DNA from: Selenomonas sp.
Lineage (GTDB): Bacteria > Bacillota_C > Negativicutes > Selenomonadales > Selenomonadaceae
DNA length: 61,791 nt
Direction of reading: 5' to 3'
NCBI RefSeq assembly: GCF_024699275.1
Contig: NZ_JAILPX010000111.1
Location: 1-61,791, forward strand
A model generated the notes under the pieces. The model did not search any database and was not told where the DNA came from. It saw only the letters and a program-made list of their open reading frames with translations. The position numbers and the translations under genes are program-made. Below, piece by piece: positions 7,704 through 14,727 of this stretch (position 1 is its first letter; every line of letters begins with the position of its first letter).

Positions 7704-9899
7704 ATGGCGATGGATTTTTTACAGAAGTTATTCAACCGGCCGGGGGCAAGGGTAAAGGTGCCCACGATACTGCAGATGGAGGCTACGGAATGCGGGGCGG
7801 CAGCTTTGGCCATGGTGCTGGCTCACTATGGCCTATGGATTCCCTTGGAAAAACTCCGTTCGGAGTGCGGTGTCAATCGTGATGGCAGTAAAGCCAGTAA
7901 CGTGATGCGGGCTGCCAAGGCCCGCGGCTGTGAAGTACATGGTTATCGCTGGGAGGCCGAAAGCCTGCGGGAGGAAAAGGATTATCCGCTGATTATCCAC
8001 TGGGAATTCAATCACTTCCTGGTGTTGGAGGGCATTATCGGCGATACGGTATATTTGAACGACCCGGCCATGGGCCGGCGCACTGTGCCCTGGTCGGAAT
8101 TTATTACCTCTTATACGGGAATTGCGCTGACCATCCGGCCAAGTACAGGCTTTAAGCCTGCAGGACACCGCTATAATGTGTTCAAGGATGTACGCAAGAA
8201 ACTGTTAGAGGATAAGTGGGGCATGTCCTTCCTTATCCTGCTGGGGGTGTGCATGATTGTGCCAGGGCTGGCAGCCCCGGTATTCAGTCAGGTTTTCATG
8301 GACGAAATCCTCACGGGCAAGCATCGGGACTGGATGGGGAATATGTGTCTGGCCATGACCATATCCTTTATCGTATCGGCGGCCATGACCTGGCTGCGGT
8401 CCTGGCTTTTGACCCGCTGGCAGCGAAAGCTGACTTTGGCCGATTCATCTAGTTTCTTCTGGCATCTGTTGCGTTTACCGATGCAATTCTTTCATCAGCG
8501 TTACGCGGCTGAGGTGGCTGGACGTATTTCCATGAATGAATCTGTGGCCGGGGTGCTTTCGGGCAGTGCTGCTACGGCGGTACTGGATGCCTTTGTGGCC
8601 CTGTTCTTTTTGTTGCTGCTTTTGCAGTATAACGTGCTGCTGACCTTTATCGGCATTGTCTTTATGATTATCAACCTTGCGGTGCTCCTGTTGACCCGGC
8701 GTCATCTGACGGATTTGGCCATGCGGATCCAGCAGGATGCAGGAAAAGCCTACGGCGCATCCATTAATGGTCTCACCATGATTGACAGCATCAAGGCCAA
8801 TGGCAATGAAGGGGACTTCTTCATGAAATGGGCCGGATATCGCTCTAAGGTCCTGAATGGGATGCAGGAAACCCAACTATGGATGCTTTCGGTGACCATG
8901 CTGCCCACGCTGCTGTCCGGGCTCAATGGCGCCCTGATTATGACCTTTGGCGGCTTCTCGATTATGGATGGTGCCATGACCGCTGGTATGTTTGTTGCGT
9001 TTCAGCATCTTATGGGCAGTTTTCAGGCACCGGTAGGTAATCTTACGGGGCTCTATACCAGTTTGCAATCTACGGAAATGCAGATGCAGAGACTCAACGA
9101 TGTGCGTCGTTATGATGTGGATGATTTGAATTATCCGCAAAAAACGCCGTCGGGTTTTACCAAGCAGCGCCTGTCGGGAGAATTGGAACTGAAGGATATC
9201 TGCTTTGGTTACAGCCCTTTGGAACCGCCCTTGCTCACGGATTTCAACCTGCATCTAAAGCCGGGGCGCTGGGTGGCTATCGTGGGGGCTTCGGGCAGTG
9301 GTAAATCCACTGTGGCCAAGGTCATTACCGGCCTATATGAGGAATGGAGTGGACAGGTGCTTATGGACGGCACGCCCCGGCGGCAGATACCCCGCAGTGT
9401 GATTACGACATCCCTGTCGGCTGTGGACCAGGATGTATTTCAGATAACAGGGACCGTGGGAGAAAATATCGCCCTCTTTGATAATTCCCTGCGGCAGAGC
9501 GATATCGTGCGGGCAGCCAAGGATGCCTGTATACATGAGGATATCCTGCAGCTGGAAGGGGGCTATGAGGCCAAGGTTTCCGAAGGTGGTTTGAATTTCA
9601 GCGGCGGTCAGCGGCAGCGGCTGGAGATTGCCCGGGCTTTGGTGGTAAATCCTTCGATTTTGGTGTTGGATGAAGCCACCAGCGCTTTAGATCCGCTTAC
9701 GGAGGAAAAGGTGCTCAATAATATTCGTCATCGGGGATGTGCTTGTGTGATTATTGCGCATCGGCTGTCCACGATTCGGGATGCCGATGAAATCATCGTG
9801 CTGGAACGGGGACAGATTGTAGAACGGGGACGTCATCGTGAAATGATGATGCATGACGGTCCCTATCGGCGGCTGATTGAAGAACATAGCGCCAAATGA
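7704..9899 (+). CDS. Peptidase-containing ABC transporter (C39 peptidase, NHLP bacteriocin export type)
   Basis: 731 aa. The N-terminal C39 cysteine peptidase has C30 (EATECGAA), H104 (EFNHFLVL) and D120 (LNDPAMG), the triad that cuts leaders after Gly-Gly. An ABC membrane domain of about six helices follows (about residues 170-450). The ATPase carries Walker A (GASGSGKST), signature (FSGGQRQR) and Walker B (ILVLDEATSALD). By family knowledge it cleaves and exports precursor peptides; the downstream GG peptides are the obvious substrates. AGGTGA 5 nt before ATG 7704 supports this start; a GTG at 7695 overlapping the previous stop is an alternative. Confidence 0.95.
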   Translation: MAMDFLQKLFNRPGARVKVPTILQMEATECGAAALAMVLAHYGLWIPLEKLRSECGVNRDGSKASNVMRAAKARGCEVHGYRWEAESLREEKDYPLIIHWEFNHFLVLEGIIGDTVYLNDPAMGRRTVPWSEFITSYTGIALTIRPSTGFKPAGHRYNVFKDVRKKLLEDKWGMSFLILLGVCMIVPGLAAPVFSQVFMDEILTGKHRDWMGNMCLAMTISFIVSAAMTWLRSWLLTRWQRKLTLADSSSFFWHLLRLPMQFFHQRYAAEVAGRISMNESVAGVLSGSAATAVLDAFVALFFLLLLLQYNVLLTFIGIVFMIINLAVLLLTRRHLTDLAMRIQQDAGKAYGASINGLTMIDSIKANGNEGDFFMKWAGYRSKVLNGMQETQLWMLSVTMLPTLLSGLNGALIMTFGGFSIMDGAMTAGMFVAFQHLMGSFQAPVGNLTGLYTSLQSTEMQMQRLNDVRRYDVDDLNYPQKTPSGFTKQRLSGELELKDICFGYSPLEPPLLTDFNLHLKPGRWVAIVGASGSGKSTVAKVITGLYEEWSGQVLMDGTPRRQIPRSVITTSLSAVDQDVFQITGTVGENIALFDNSLRQSDIVRAAKDACIHEDILQLEGGYEAKVSEGGLNFSGGQRQRLEIARALVVNPSILVLDEATSALDPLTEEKVLNNIRHRGCACVIIAHRLSTIRDADEIIVLERGQIVERGRHREMMMHDGPYRRLIEEHSAK

Positions 9900-9915
9900 T
9901 TATGGATGATAGATT

Positions 9916-12645
9916 GTGAGTTGTGATGGTATGGAATTACAGGCAGGTATGCGCTGGCAGCTGACAGATGAAAATTCTTTTCTTATGCTGACTTCTGGTC
10001 AGGTGGAGGTTTATGCCATTACCCAGGAAAGTCAGGATTTTCGGCAGGCGTATTTACTGACTTTGGATGCGGGCAAGGCAATTTTTCCTGCATTGGATGA
10101 GTTTGAGGAAGTGATCATTCAAATCTATGCGGTGAAGGATAGCGTCCTGGAGGAACGGTCTTTGGCTGCAGAAACGCCAGCAGTATTGCAGCCTCTTATG
10201 CAGACATGGTTTAAGGATTTGGCCAGCATTTCCTGGCTCAAGCGCCTCGCCAGCCTGGGGGATGATATGTTATCTCAATGGGGGAAAGCGGGATTATTTC
10301 GGGATAGCATGAGCAGTAATCAGAGTTTGCTGCTGTCGTTTAGTCAGCATCAGCGGATTTTTGCCATGCTGCAGGGGATGCGGTTCTTGTCTGCGGATAA
10401 GCGGCTGGCCCGCCGGCAAAAAATCATTGCCAGGCAAAAGCGATGGCTGATTGATGATGCCATCGGCAGGCTTTTGGGCGAGGAAGAAATTCTCTTTGAA
10501 GAAAGCAGCGGCGAACAGGGCGGAAAAATTGTCGATGAGACCGTCTTTATCCTGAAGCTGGTCATGAAAGCCCTGGCTATGCCGGATACAGAGCTCAATC
10601 TTTCGGCGGAAATTGCTAAAAAACTGGATGCGCTGACTTTGTTGCGGCGGTTGGCTCAAAAGGCGAATATCCAGCTGCGGCTGGTGAAATTGGAAGGGCA
10701 GAACTGGTTTACCAAGGATAGCGGCGTTATGATCGGCTACTATGGTGAGCATAAGGAAATCGCTGCGGTTATCCCGGAATCTCCTGGCCGCTATAAGCTG
10801 ATTACGCGAAAGAATCCAGGTGGGCTGCCTTTGAACGCCGATGTGGCAGAAAAGATGGATAAGGATGCCTTTGTCTGTTATGCGGGGTTTCCTCGGCGCA
10901 AGTTAAAGATTATCGATTTAATACGTTTTATGTTCCATCAATGCTGGAAGGTGGATTATCGGACCGTTTTGCTGGTGAGTTTCTTTGCTGGCTTAATCCC
11001 GCTGGTATCACCAGTCATTACCGAAACCATCTTTCAGGATATCCTGCCTATCATGGACAGGGAAGGACTGGTGACCGTAACCCAGGTCATCATGGTCACC
11101 AGCTTTACCATGGCGGCTTTATCCATGATTCGAACCGTAGCCGTGATGCGCATTAGTACCCGGTTGGATATGGCTGTGGAGGCAGCTCTTTGGGGGAGAC
11201 TGCTGTCCTTGCCCCAAAAATTTTTCCATCGCTTTACCACCGGTGAATTGGCCAGTCGCATGCAGGGCATTGATGCAGTCAAGAGTGTGGTCAGCGGTGA
11301 GTTTGTAGCCACTGTCTTTAATACGGTGTTTTCCTTTTGGAGTCTGTTCCTCATGTGCTGGTACAGTCTGAAGCTTACGGCGGCTGCCATGGCAGTATGG
11401 GTCGTCTGGTGCATGATTACGGCCTTTATCTATCGGCGGGTGCTGGGATTCCAGCGCAAGCTGATTGCTGCCAGCAATGAGGAAGCGGGATTGGTGCAGC
11501 AGATTTTTTCCGGCTTGGCTAAATTCCGGGTTCATGGAGCAGAAGAACAGGCCTACCATCTTTGGAGTAAGGTATTCGGTGAAACCTGGAAATGGAACCT
11601 GGCTCTGCGTTGGCAGGGGAATTACAATACCATCATCGGCGCTGCTCAGCCCTTTATCCTGTCCATGATTCTTTATTATGTAGTGGTTTATGGCATGCAG
11701 GACATGGTGGAGGATGGTCATGGCGGAAAGGTCATTAAAGAGGGAATTGGGTATGCTCAGTTTATAGCCTTTGAAGCGGCCTTTAGTTCCTTCAATGCCA
11801 CGTTGAATGCGTTGATTCCGCTGGTGGGAACTTTCTTTACCATCCAGCCCCATATCGAAAACCTGCGGCCGATTCTGGAGGAAGTGCCGGAAAACACCGA
11901 GGACAAACTGGAGGCAGATCCCTTGTCGGGGGCCATTGAGGTCAGTCATCTGACCTTTGCCTATGGGGAAGGGAAAAAAGATGTGCTTCAGGATGTAAGT
12001 TTTCAGGTGGCAGCCGGAGAAAATGTGGCCATAGTAGGGCATTCCGGTTGCGGAAAATCCACCTTGGTCCGCCTGCTGCTGGGATTTGAACAGCCCAAGA
12101 GCGGTGCAGTCTACTATGATGGCCAGTCGCTGGCGGAGCTTTCGCCACCCTCCGTGCGTTCCCAGATGGGAGTCGTGCTGCAAAATGGACAGCTGATGAC
12201 CGGAGATATCTTTACGAATATTGTGGGACAGTCTTCCCTGACTCAGGATGATGCCTGGGAGGCAGCTGAAGCCGCAGGTATAGCGGACGATATCCGAGAA
12301 ATGCCCATGGGCATGCAGACTGTCATCAGTGAAGGTTCCAATAACATTTCCGGCGGTCAGCGCCAGCGAATTATGATTGCCAGGGCTCTGGCCGCTAAAC
12401 CTGCAATTCTCATCTTTGATGAGGCCACCAGTGCCTTGGACAATCGTACCCAGGCTATTGTGACGGAAAGTCTCAATAAACTCAATACTACCCGTTTGGT
12501 GATTGCTCATCGGTTGTCCACAATCAGGGATTGCGATCGGATATTGGTTATGGATAAGGGCAGTCTGGTGGAAAGTGGAACTTATGAAGAATTATTGGCG
12601 AAAGACGGGATTTTTGCCCAATTGGTGAAGCGTCAGGTCGCATAG
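9916..12645 (+). CDS. NHLP-type export ABC transporter, permease/ATPase subunit without peptidase
   Basis: 909 aa starting at GTG. The first 320 residues or so are a poorly conserved soluble region beginning with a cupin/cNMP-like segment (LTSGQVEVYAITQ). The membrane domain follows, then an ATPase with Walker A (GHSGCGKST), signature (ISGGQRQR) and Walker B (ILIFDEATSALD). There is no C39 peptidase domain. Its size and N-terminal region match the second ABC subunit of NHLP/NHLM systems, which may pair with the upstream C39 transporter. The gene begins 16 nt after the previous stop. ATG 9931 is an alternative start; no strong ribosome-binding site is visible for either. Confidence 0.88.
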   Translation: MSCDGMELQAGMRWQLTDENSFLMLTSGQVEVYAITQESQDFRQAYLLTLDAGKAIFPALDEFEEVIIQIYAVKDSVLEERSLAAETPAVLQPLMQTWFKDLASISWLKRLASLGDDMLSQWGKAGLFRDSMSSNQSLLLSFSQHQRIFAMLQGMRFLSADKRLARRQKIIARQKRWLIDDAIGRLLGEEEILFEESSGEQGGKIVDETVFILKLVMKALAMPDTELNLSAEIAKKLDALTLLRRLAQKANIQLRLVKLEGQNWFTKDSGVMIGYYGEHKEIAAVIPESPGRYKLITRKNPGGLPLNADVAEKMDKDAFVCYAGFPRRKLKIIDLIRFMFHQCWKVDYRTVLLVSFFAGLIPLVSPVITETIFQDILPIMDREGLVTVTQVIMVTSFTMAALSMIRTVAVMRISTRLDMAVEAALWGRLLSLPQKFFHRFTTGELASRMQGIDAVKSVVSGEFVATVFNTVFSFWSLFLMCWYSLKLTAAAMAVWVVWCMITAFIYRRVLGFQRKLIAASNEEAGLVQQIFSGLAKFRVHGAEEQAYHLWSKVFGETWKWNLALRWQGNYNTIIGAAQPFILSMILYYVVVYGMQDMVEDGHGGKVIKEGIGYAQFIAFEAAFSSFNATLNALIPLVGTFFTIQPHIENLRPILEEVPENTEDKLEADPLSGAIEVSHLTFAYGEGKKDVLQDVSFQVAAGENVAIVGHSGCGKSTLVRLLLGFEQPKSGAVYYDGQSLAELSPPSVRSQMGVVLQNGQLMTGDIFTNIVGQSSLTQDDAWEAAEAAGIADDIREMPMGMQTVISEGSNNISGGQRQRIMIARALAAKPAILIFDEATSALDNRTQAIVTESLNKLNTTRLVIAHRLSTIRDCDRILVMDKGSLVESGTYEELLAKDGIFAQLVKRQVA

Positions 12646-12654
12646 GAGAGAATT

Positions 12655-13200
12655 ATGGAAGATAAAGATTGGAACGCGATTGCTCAGCGGGCGGTGAATG
12701 AGGACTTGGCCTTTGATGAGCTCTACGAGCATTTCTTTCCCAAGATGTATAATCTGATCTATGCTCGGGTGAAGAATGCTGCTACTGCTGATGATATTGT
12801 CTGCGATGTCTTTGAGAAAATGGTTACGCATTTAGCCGATTTTGACAGTAGCAGGGCATCCTTTGCCACCTGGTTAAGCCGGATTGCCATGCGCACTCTT
12901 ACGGATTATTATCGCTGGCAGAGTCACCGGCAGAATGTGGAGTGGGATGATGTATTTTCTCCTTCTGTGAATGAACGGGAGCGGCCGGAAGGGCAGCTGC
13001 TGGCGAAGGAAGGAAAAAGTGAGCTATTGTCAGCTTTGGGAAAATTAAGTGAACGGGAACAGCGCATTATCGAATTGAAGTTTTGGGGCGAGATGAGCAA
13101 TAAGGAGATTGCGGAAACCTTGGAAATCTCATCGGCCAATGTAGGCGTTATTCTCTTCCGCGCCATGGGGGCTTTGCGGAAGATTTTAGGCGAGCCATAA
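12655..13200 (+). CDS. RNA polymerase sigma factor, sigma-70 family (ECF-like)
   Basis: 181 aa. Region 2 spans about residues 20-85 (FDELYEHFFPKMYNLIYARV, then DDIVCDVFEKM). Region 4 spans about residues 120-175 (LSEREQRIIELKFWGEMSNK, then a helix-turn-helix). There is no region 3 and no anti-sigma gene beside it. AGGAG 6 nt upstream supports the start, 9 nt after the exporter gene. As last gene of the export operon and directly upstream of the precursor operon, it is a good candidate to drive island genes. That target assignment is inferred, supported only by the shared upstream motif. Confidence 0.88.
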   Translation: MEDKDWNAIAQRAVNEDLAFDELYEHFFPKMYNLIYARVKNAATADDIVCDVFEKMVTHLADFDSSRASFATWLSRIAMRTLTDYYRWQSHRQNVEWDDVFSPSVNERERPEGQLLAKEGKSELLSALGKLSEREQRIIELKFWGEMSNKEIAETLEISSANVGVILFRAMGALRKILGEP

Positions 13201-13201
13201 G

Positions 13202-13250
13202 AAAACCTCCATAAGTCTGATGGGAAAGTCGGACTTATGGAGGTTTTTTG
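13202..13250 (+). terminator. Intrinsic terminator ending the export/sigma operon
   Basis: A 16-bp perfect stem (13202-13217 with 13232-13247, arms containing CCTCCATAAGTC) is followed by a T-run. It separates the exporter operon from the precursor operon, so the peptides need their own promoter. A near-identical stem core occurs at 33640-33681. Confidence 0.9.
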
Positions 13251-13422
13251 TTTGCGTTTGTAATAGCAAGGTATCTTAGCCGTATGTATAAGCAGAAAGG
13301 CAAAACAAAAGGCCTGATGACAGGCACTGGCAAAGGGAAAACGCATGCATGATGAATAGCGGATTCAGTTGTAAGAGAGCCTATATTCAGGACAAGACAT
13401 AATCGGAAAGGGGATTATCAAG
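13251..13422 (+). promoter_or_regulatory. Leader region of the precursor operon with motif shared with the exporter upstream region
   Basis: There is no gene here. At 13272-13290 lies TATCTTAGCCGTATGTATA, matching 5475-5495 upstream of the exporter at 17 aligned positions with a 2-nt gap. I see no convincing sigma-70 -35/-10 pair, which would fit use of an alternative sigma factor. A small GCCTG-atga-CAGGC hairpin sits at 13312-13325. Confidence 0.35.
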
Positions 13423-13908
13423 ATGAAGGAAATGACGAAAAATATAATTGAGGGATTGGGAAAGCTGGGAGCGGAAAAAATCAAAGAAGCGGATAACCTG
13501 GAAGCTTTGACGGCAATGGTCAGGGAGCAGGGCGTGGAAGCCACTTCCCATGACGTGCAGGCAGCATTGGAAAAAATCATGCAGATGGCCGATAGCAAGC
13601 AGGAACTGGATGAAGAAACCATGGAAAATGTAGCCGGAGGTTTTGGGATTGGAGCAGCATTATCCTTGATTCCTGGGGTTATCAGTGGGGTCAAGTGGGT
13701 ATACAATAAGCTAACGGGCAAACAGGAACAACAGCAGGCACCTGCTAATCCAGCACCTGCCAGCCCGGCGGCGTCGGATACAGTACCCAAAGTTCCAGGC
13801 GCTGTTCAACCAGGGATTGTAATCACGCAGACTCTGCAGAATAATATGAAAGTCAATAATCAGAGCAATGTCAATTCCAGTAATCAAGTACATGATATTA
13901 CGTTCTAA
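13423..13908 (+). CDS. Precursor peptide 1: Nif11-like leader, GG site, amphipathic core, Asn/Gln-rich tail
   Basis: 161 aa. Residues 1-73 look like a Nif11/NHLP leader: a central NLEALTAMVREQGVEATSHD and an end ELDEETMENVAGG, where C39 peptidases cut. The predicted 88-aa product starts with a hydrophobic amphipathic helix (FGIGAALSLIPGVISGVKWV), followed by a Pro/Ala/Gln linker. It ends in LQNNMKVNNQSNVN and VHDITF; 10 of the last 24 residues are Asn or Gln. AAAGGGG precedes the ATG. No lantibiotic, YcaO, radical SAM or cyclase gene is nearby, so the product is probably unmodified. Antimicrobial, toxin and matrix roles are all possible. Confidence 0.85.
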   Translation: MKEMTKNIIEGLGKLGAEKIKEADNLEALTAMVREQGVEATSHDVQAALEKIMQMADSKQELDEETMENVAGGFGIGAALSLIPGVISGVKWVYNKLTGKQEQQQAPANPAPASPAASDTVPKVPGAVQPGIVITQTLQNNMKVNNQSNVNSSNQVHDITF

Positions 13909-14201
13909 TCGAGGAAAATGAATCAAGATATGTTGATGCAGGATGGAAAGGAGAAATTATCATGAAGAATATGGATATTAAGCAGGAAATCATGGAAAAG
14001 GATATGGATCAGGTAGCAGGCGGCGTTAACGTGACCAATGTAGTGGATACGGTAACCAAGGTAGTGGATACCGTGAGTAAGTTCATTCCTGGCCAAAAGA
14101 AGGAAGACGGCGGCAAACCTGAAGATAAGGGAGGGGCGGCAGTTAGTCCCAGCGTTACCATTAAACAGGATTTGAAAAACAATATGAAAGTCAATAATCA
14201 G
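13840..14201 (+). repeat. 24-nt direct repeat encoding the shared tail NNMKVNNQ
   Basis: 13840-13863 and 14178-14201 are identical except for one third-codon-position change (AAT/AAC). They encode NNMKVNNQ in precursors 1 and 2. The leaders and cores around them differ, so the tails are either recent duplicates or under strong constraint. Confidence 0.9.
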
Positions 14202-14246
14202 TCCAACGTCAATGGTCCGAACAGTGTAAATAATATTACCTTTTAA
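13962..14246 (+). CDS. Precursor peptide 2: short GG leader, amphipathic helix, Asn/Gln-rich tail
   Basis: 94 aa. The 21-residue leader ends EKDMDQVAGG; it is too short for Nif11 but has the same acidic end and GG. The predicted 73-aa product begins with VNVTNVVDTVTKVVDTVSKF, an amphipathic repeat of the unit VVDTV. A Gly/Lys/Glu linker follows, then a tail (LKNNMKVNNQSNVNGPNSVN, then NITF) almost identical to that of precursor 1. AAGGAG is well placed. It lies 54 nt after precursor 1 in the same transcript. Domain order is the same as precursor 1, so the two may act as partners. Function unknown. Confidence 0.83.
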   Translation: MKNMDIKQEIMEKDMDQVAGGVNVTNVVDTVTKVVDTVSKFIPGQKKEDGGKPEDKGGAAVSPSVTIKQDLKNNMKVNNQSNVNGPNSVNNITF

Positions 14247-14256
14247 GTATCAAAGA

Positions 14257-14292
14257 GCGATATCGTCCTCGCATTCAAGAGGGCGATATTGC
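14257..14292 (+). other. Intercistronic hairpin between precursors 2 and 3
   Basis: A 14-bp stem with two G-T pairs (14257-14270 with 14279-14292) and an 8-nt loop is not followed by a T-run. It looks like an RNA stabiliser or processing site that could set different levels for precursors 1-2 versus 3-4, rather than a terminator. Confidence 0.6.
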
Positions 14293-14310
14293 GTCAAAGG
14301 AGGCAGGAAT

Positions 14311-14541
14311 ATGAATAAGGAAGAGCTCAATGAACTACATCTGGATACAGTGGCCGGGGGCGCAGGTGGAATAGACCAGAGTTCCAATGGAAATAAGAAG
14401 GCTGTGCAGCAGAATAATGCAAATGGGAAGAATGCAATCAAAATTGTCCAATACAATACGGTTGAGAAAAACAAGGGCAATGTGAAAATTGGTCCGACGG
14501 TAACCATTGAAAATCCCCAGGGACCTATAAGTTTCAATTAG
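14311..14541 (+). CDS. Precursor peptide 3: short GG leader, Asn-rich beta-type product
   Basis: 76 aa. The 17-residue leader MNKEELNELHLDTVAGG is followed by a second GG (AGG), so cleavage could occur at either. The product of about 59 aa has no amphipathic helix. It is Asn/Lys/Gln-rich with alternating residues (NVKIGPTVTIENPQGPISFN), a pattern that favours beta strands. AAAGGAGG precedes the ATG. Position, leader and the KIG-x-TV motif shared with precursor 4 place it in the same set. Function is not known; a structural or assembly role is inference. Confidence 0.8.
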   Translation: MNKEELNELHLDTVAGGAGGIDQSSNGNKKAVQQNNANGKNAIKIVQYNTVEKNKGNVKIGPTVTIENPQGPISFN

Positions 14542-14567
14542 GGGGCGCGGTTATGGAGGATAAGCTG

Positions 14568-14711
14568 ATGACACAGGAGCAGACTAAGCAGGAACTGCAA
14601 CCGGAAAATATGAAGGAAGTGTCTGGCGGCGCTCAGGTAAAACTTGAGAATGTGGTTACGAATAATCAAAAGAGCGTCAAAATCGGTTCTACAGTAGTGA
14701 TCAATATGTAA
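14568..14711 (+). CDS. Precursor peptide 4: 47-aa GG peptide
   Basis: A very short gene in the gap between precursor 3 and the autotransporter. From ATG 14568 it encodes 47 aa: leader MTQEQTKQELQPENMKEVSGG (21 residues, Q/E-rich) and a 26-aa product including SVKIGSTVVINM. That end matches the KIG-x-TV element of precursor 3 (VKIGPTVTI). GGAGGA (14555-14560) is 7 nt upstream of ATG 14568. An in-frame ATG at 14553 lacks a good site and would overlap that signal. The stop is 16 nt before the autotransporter start. Its consistent leader and spacing make it a real gene in my view. Confidence 0.75.
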   Translation: MTQEQTKQELQPENMKEVSGGAQVKLENVVTNNQKSVKIGSTVVINM

Positions 14712-14727
14712 AAGGCGGTGACGGTAC

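Noticed and set aside
11119..12510. 463-codon open frame on the minus strand
   Set aside because: It lies opposite the well-supported ABC transporter; His/Pro/Gln-rich composition of an antisense shadow; no ribosome-binding site or motif.
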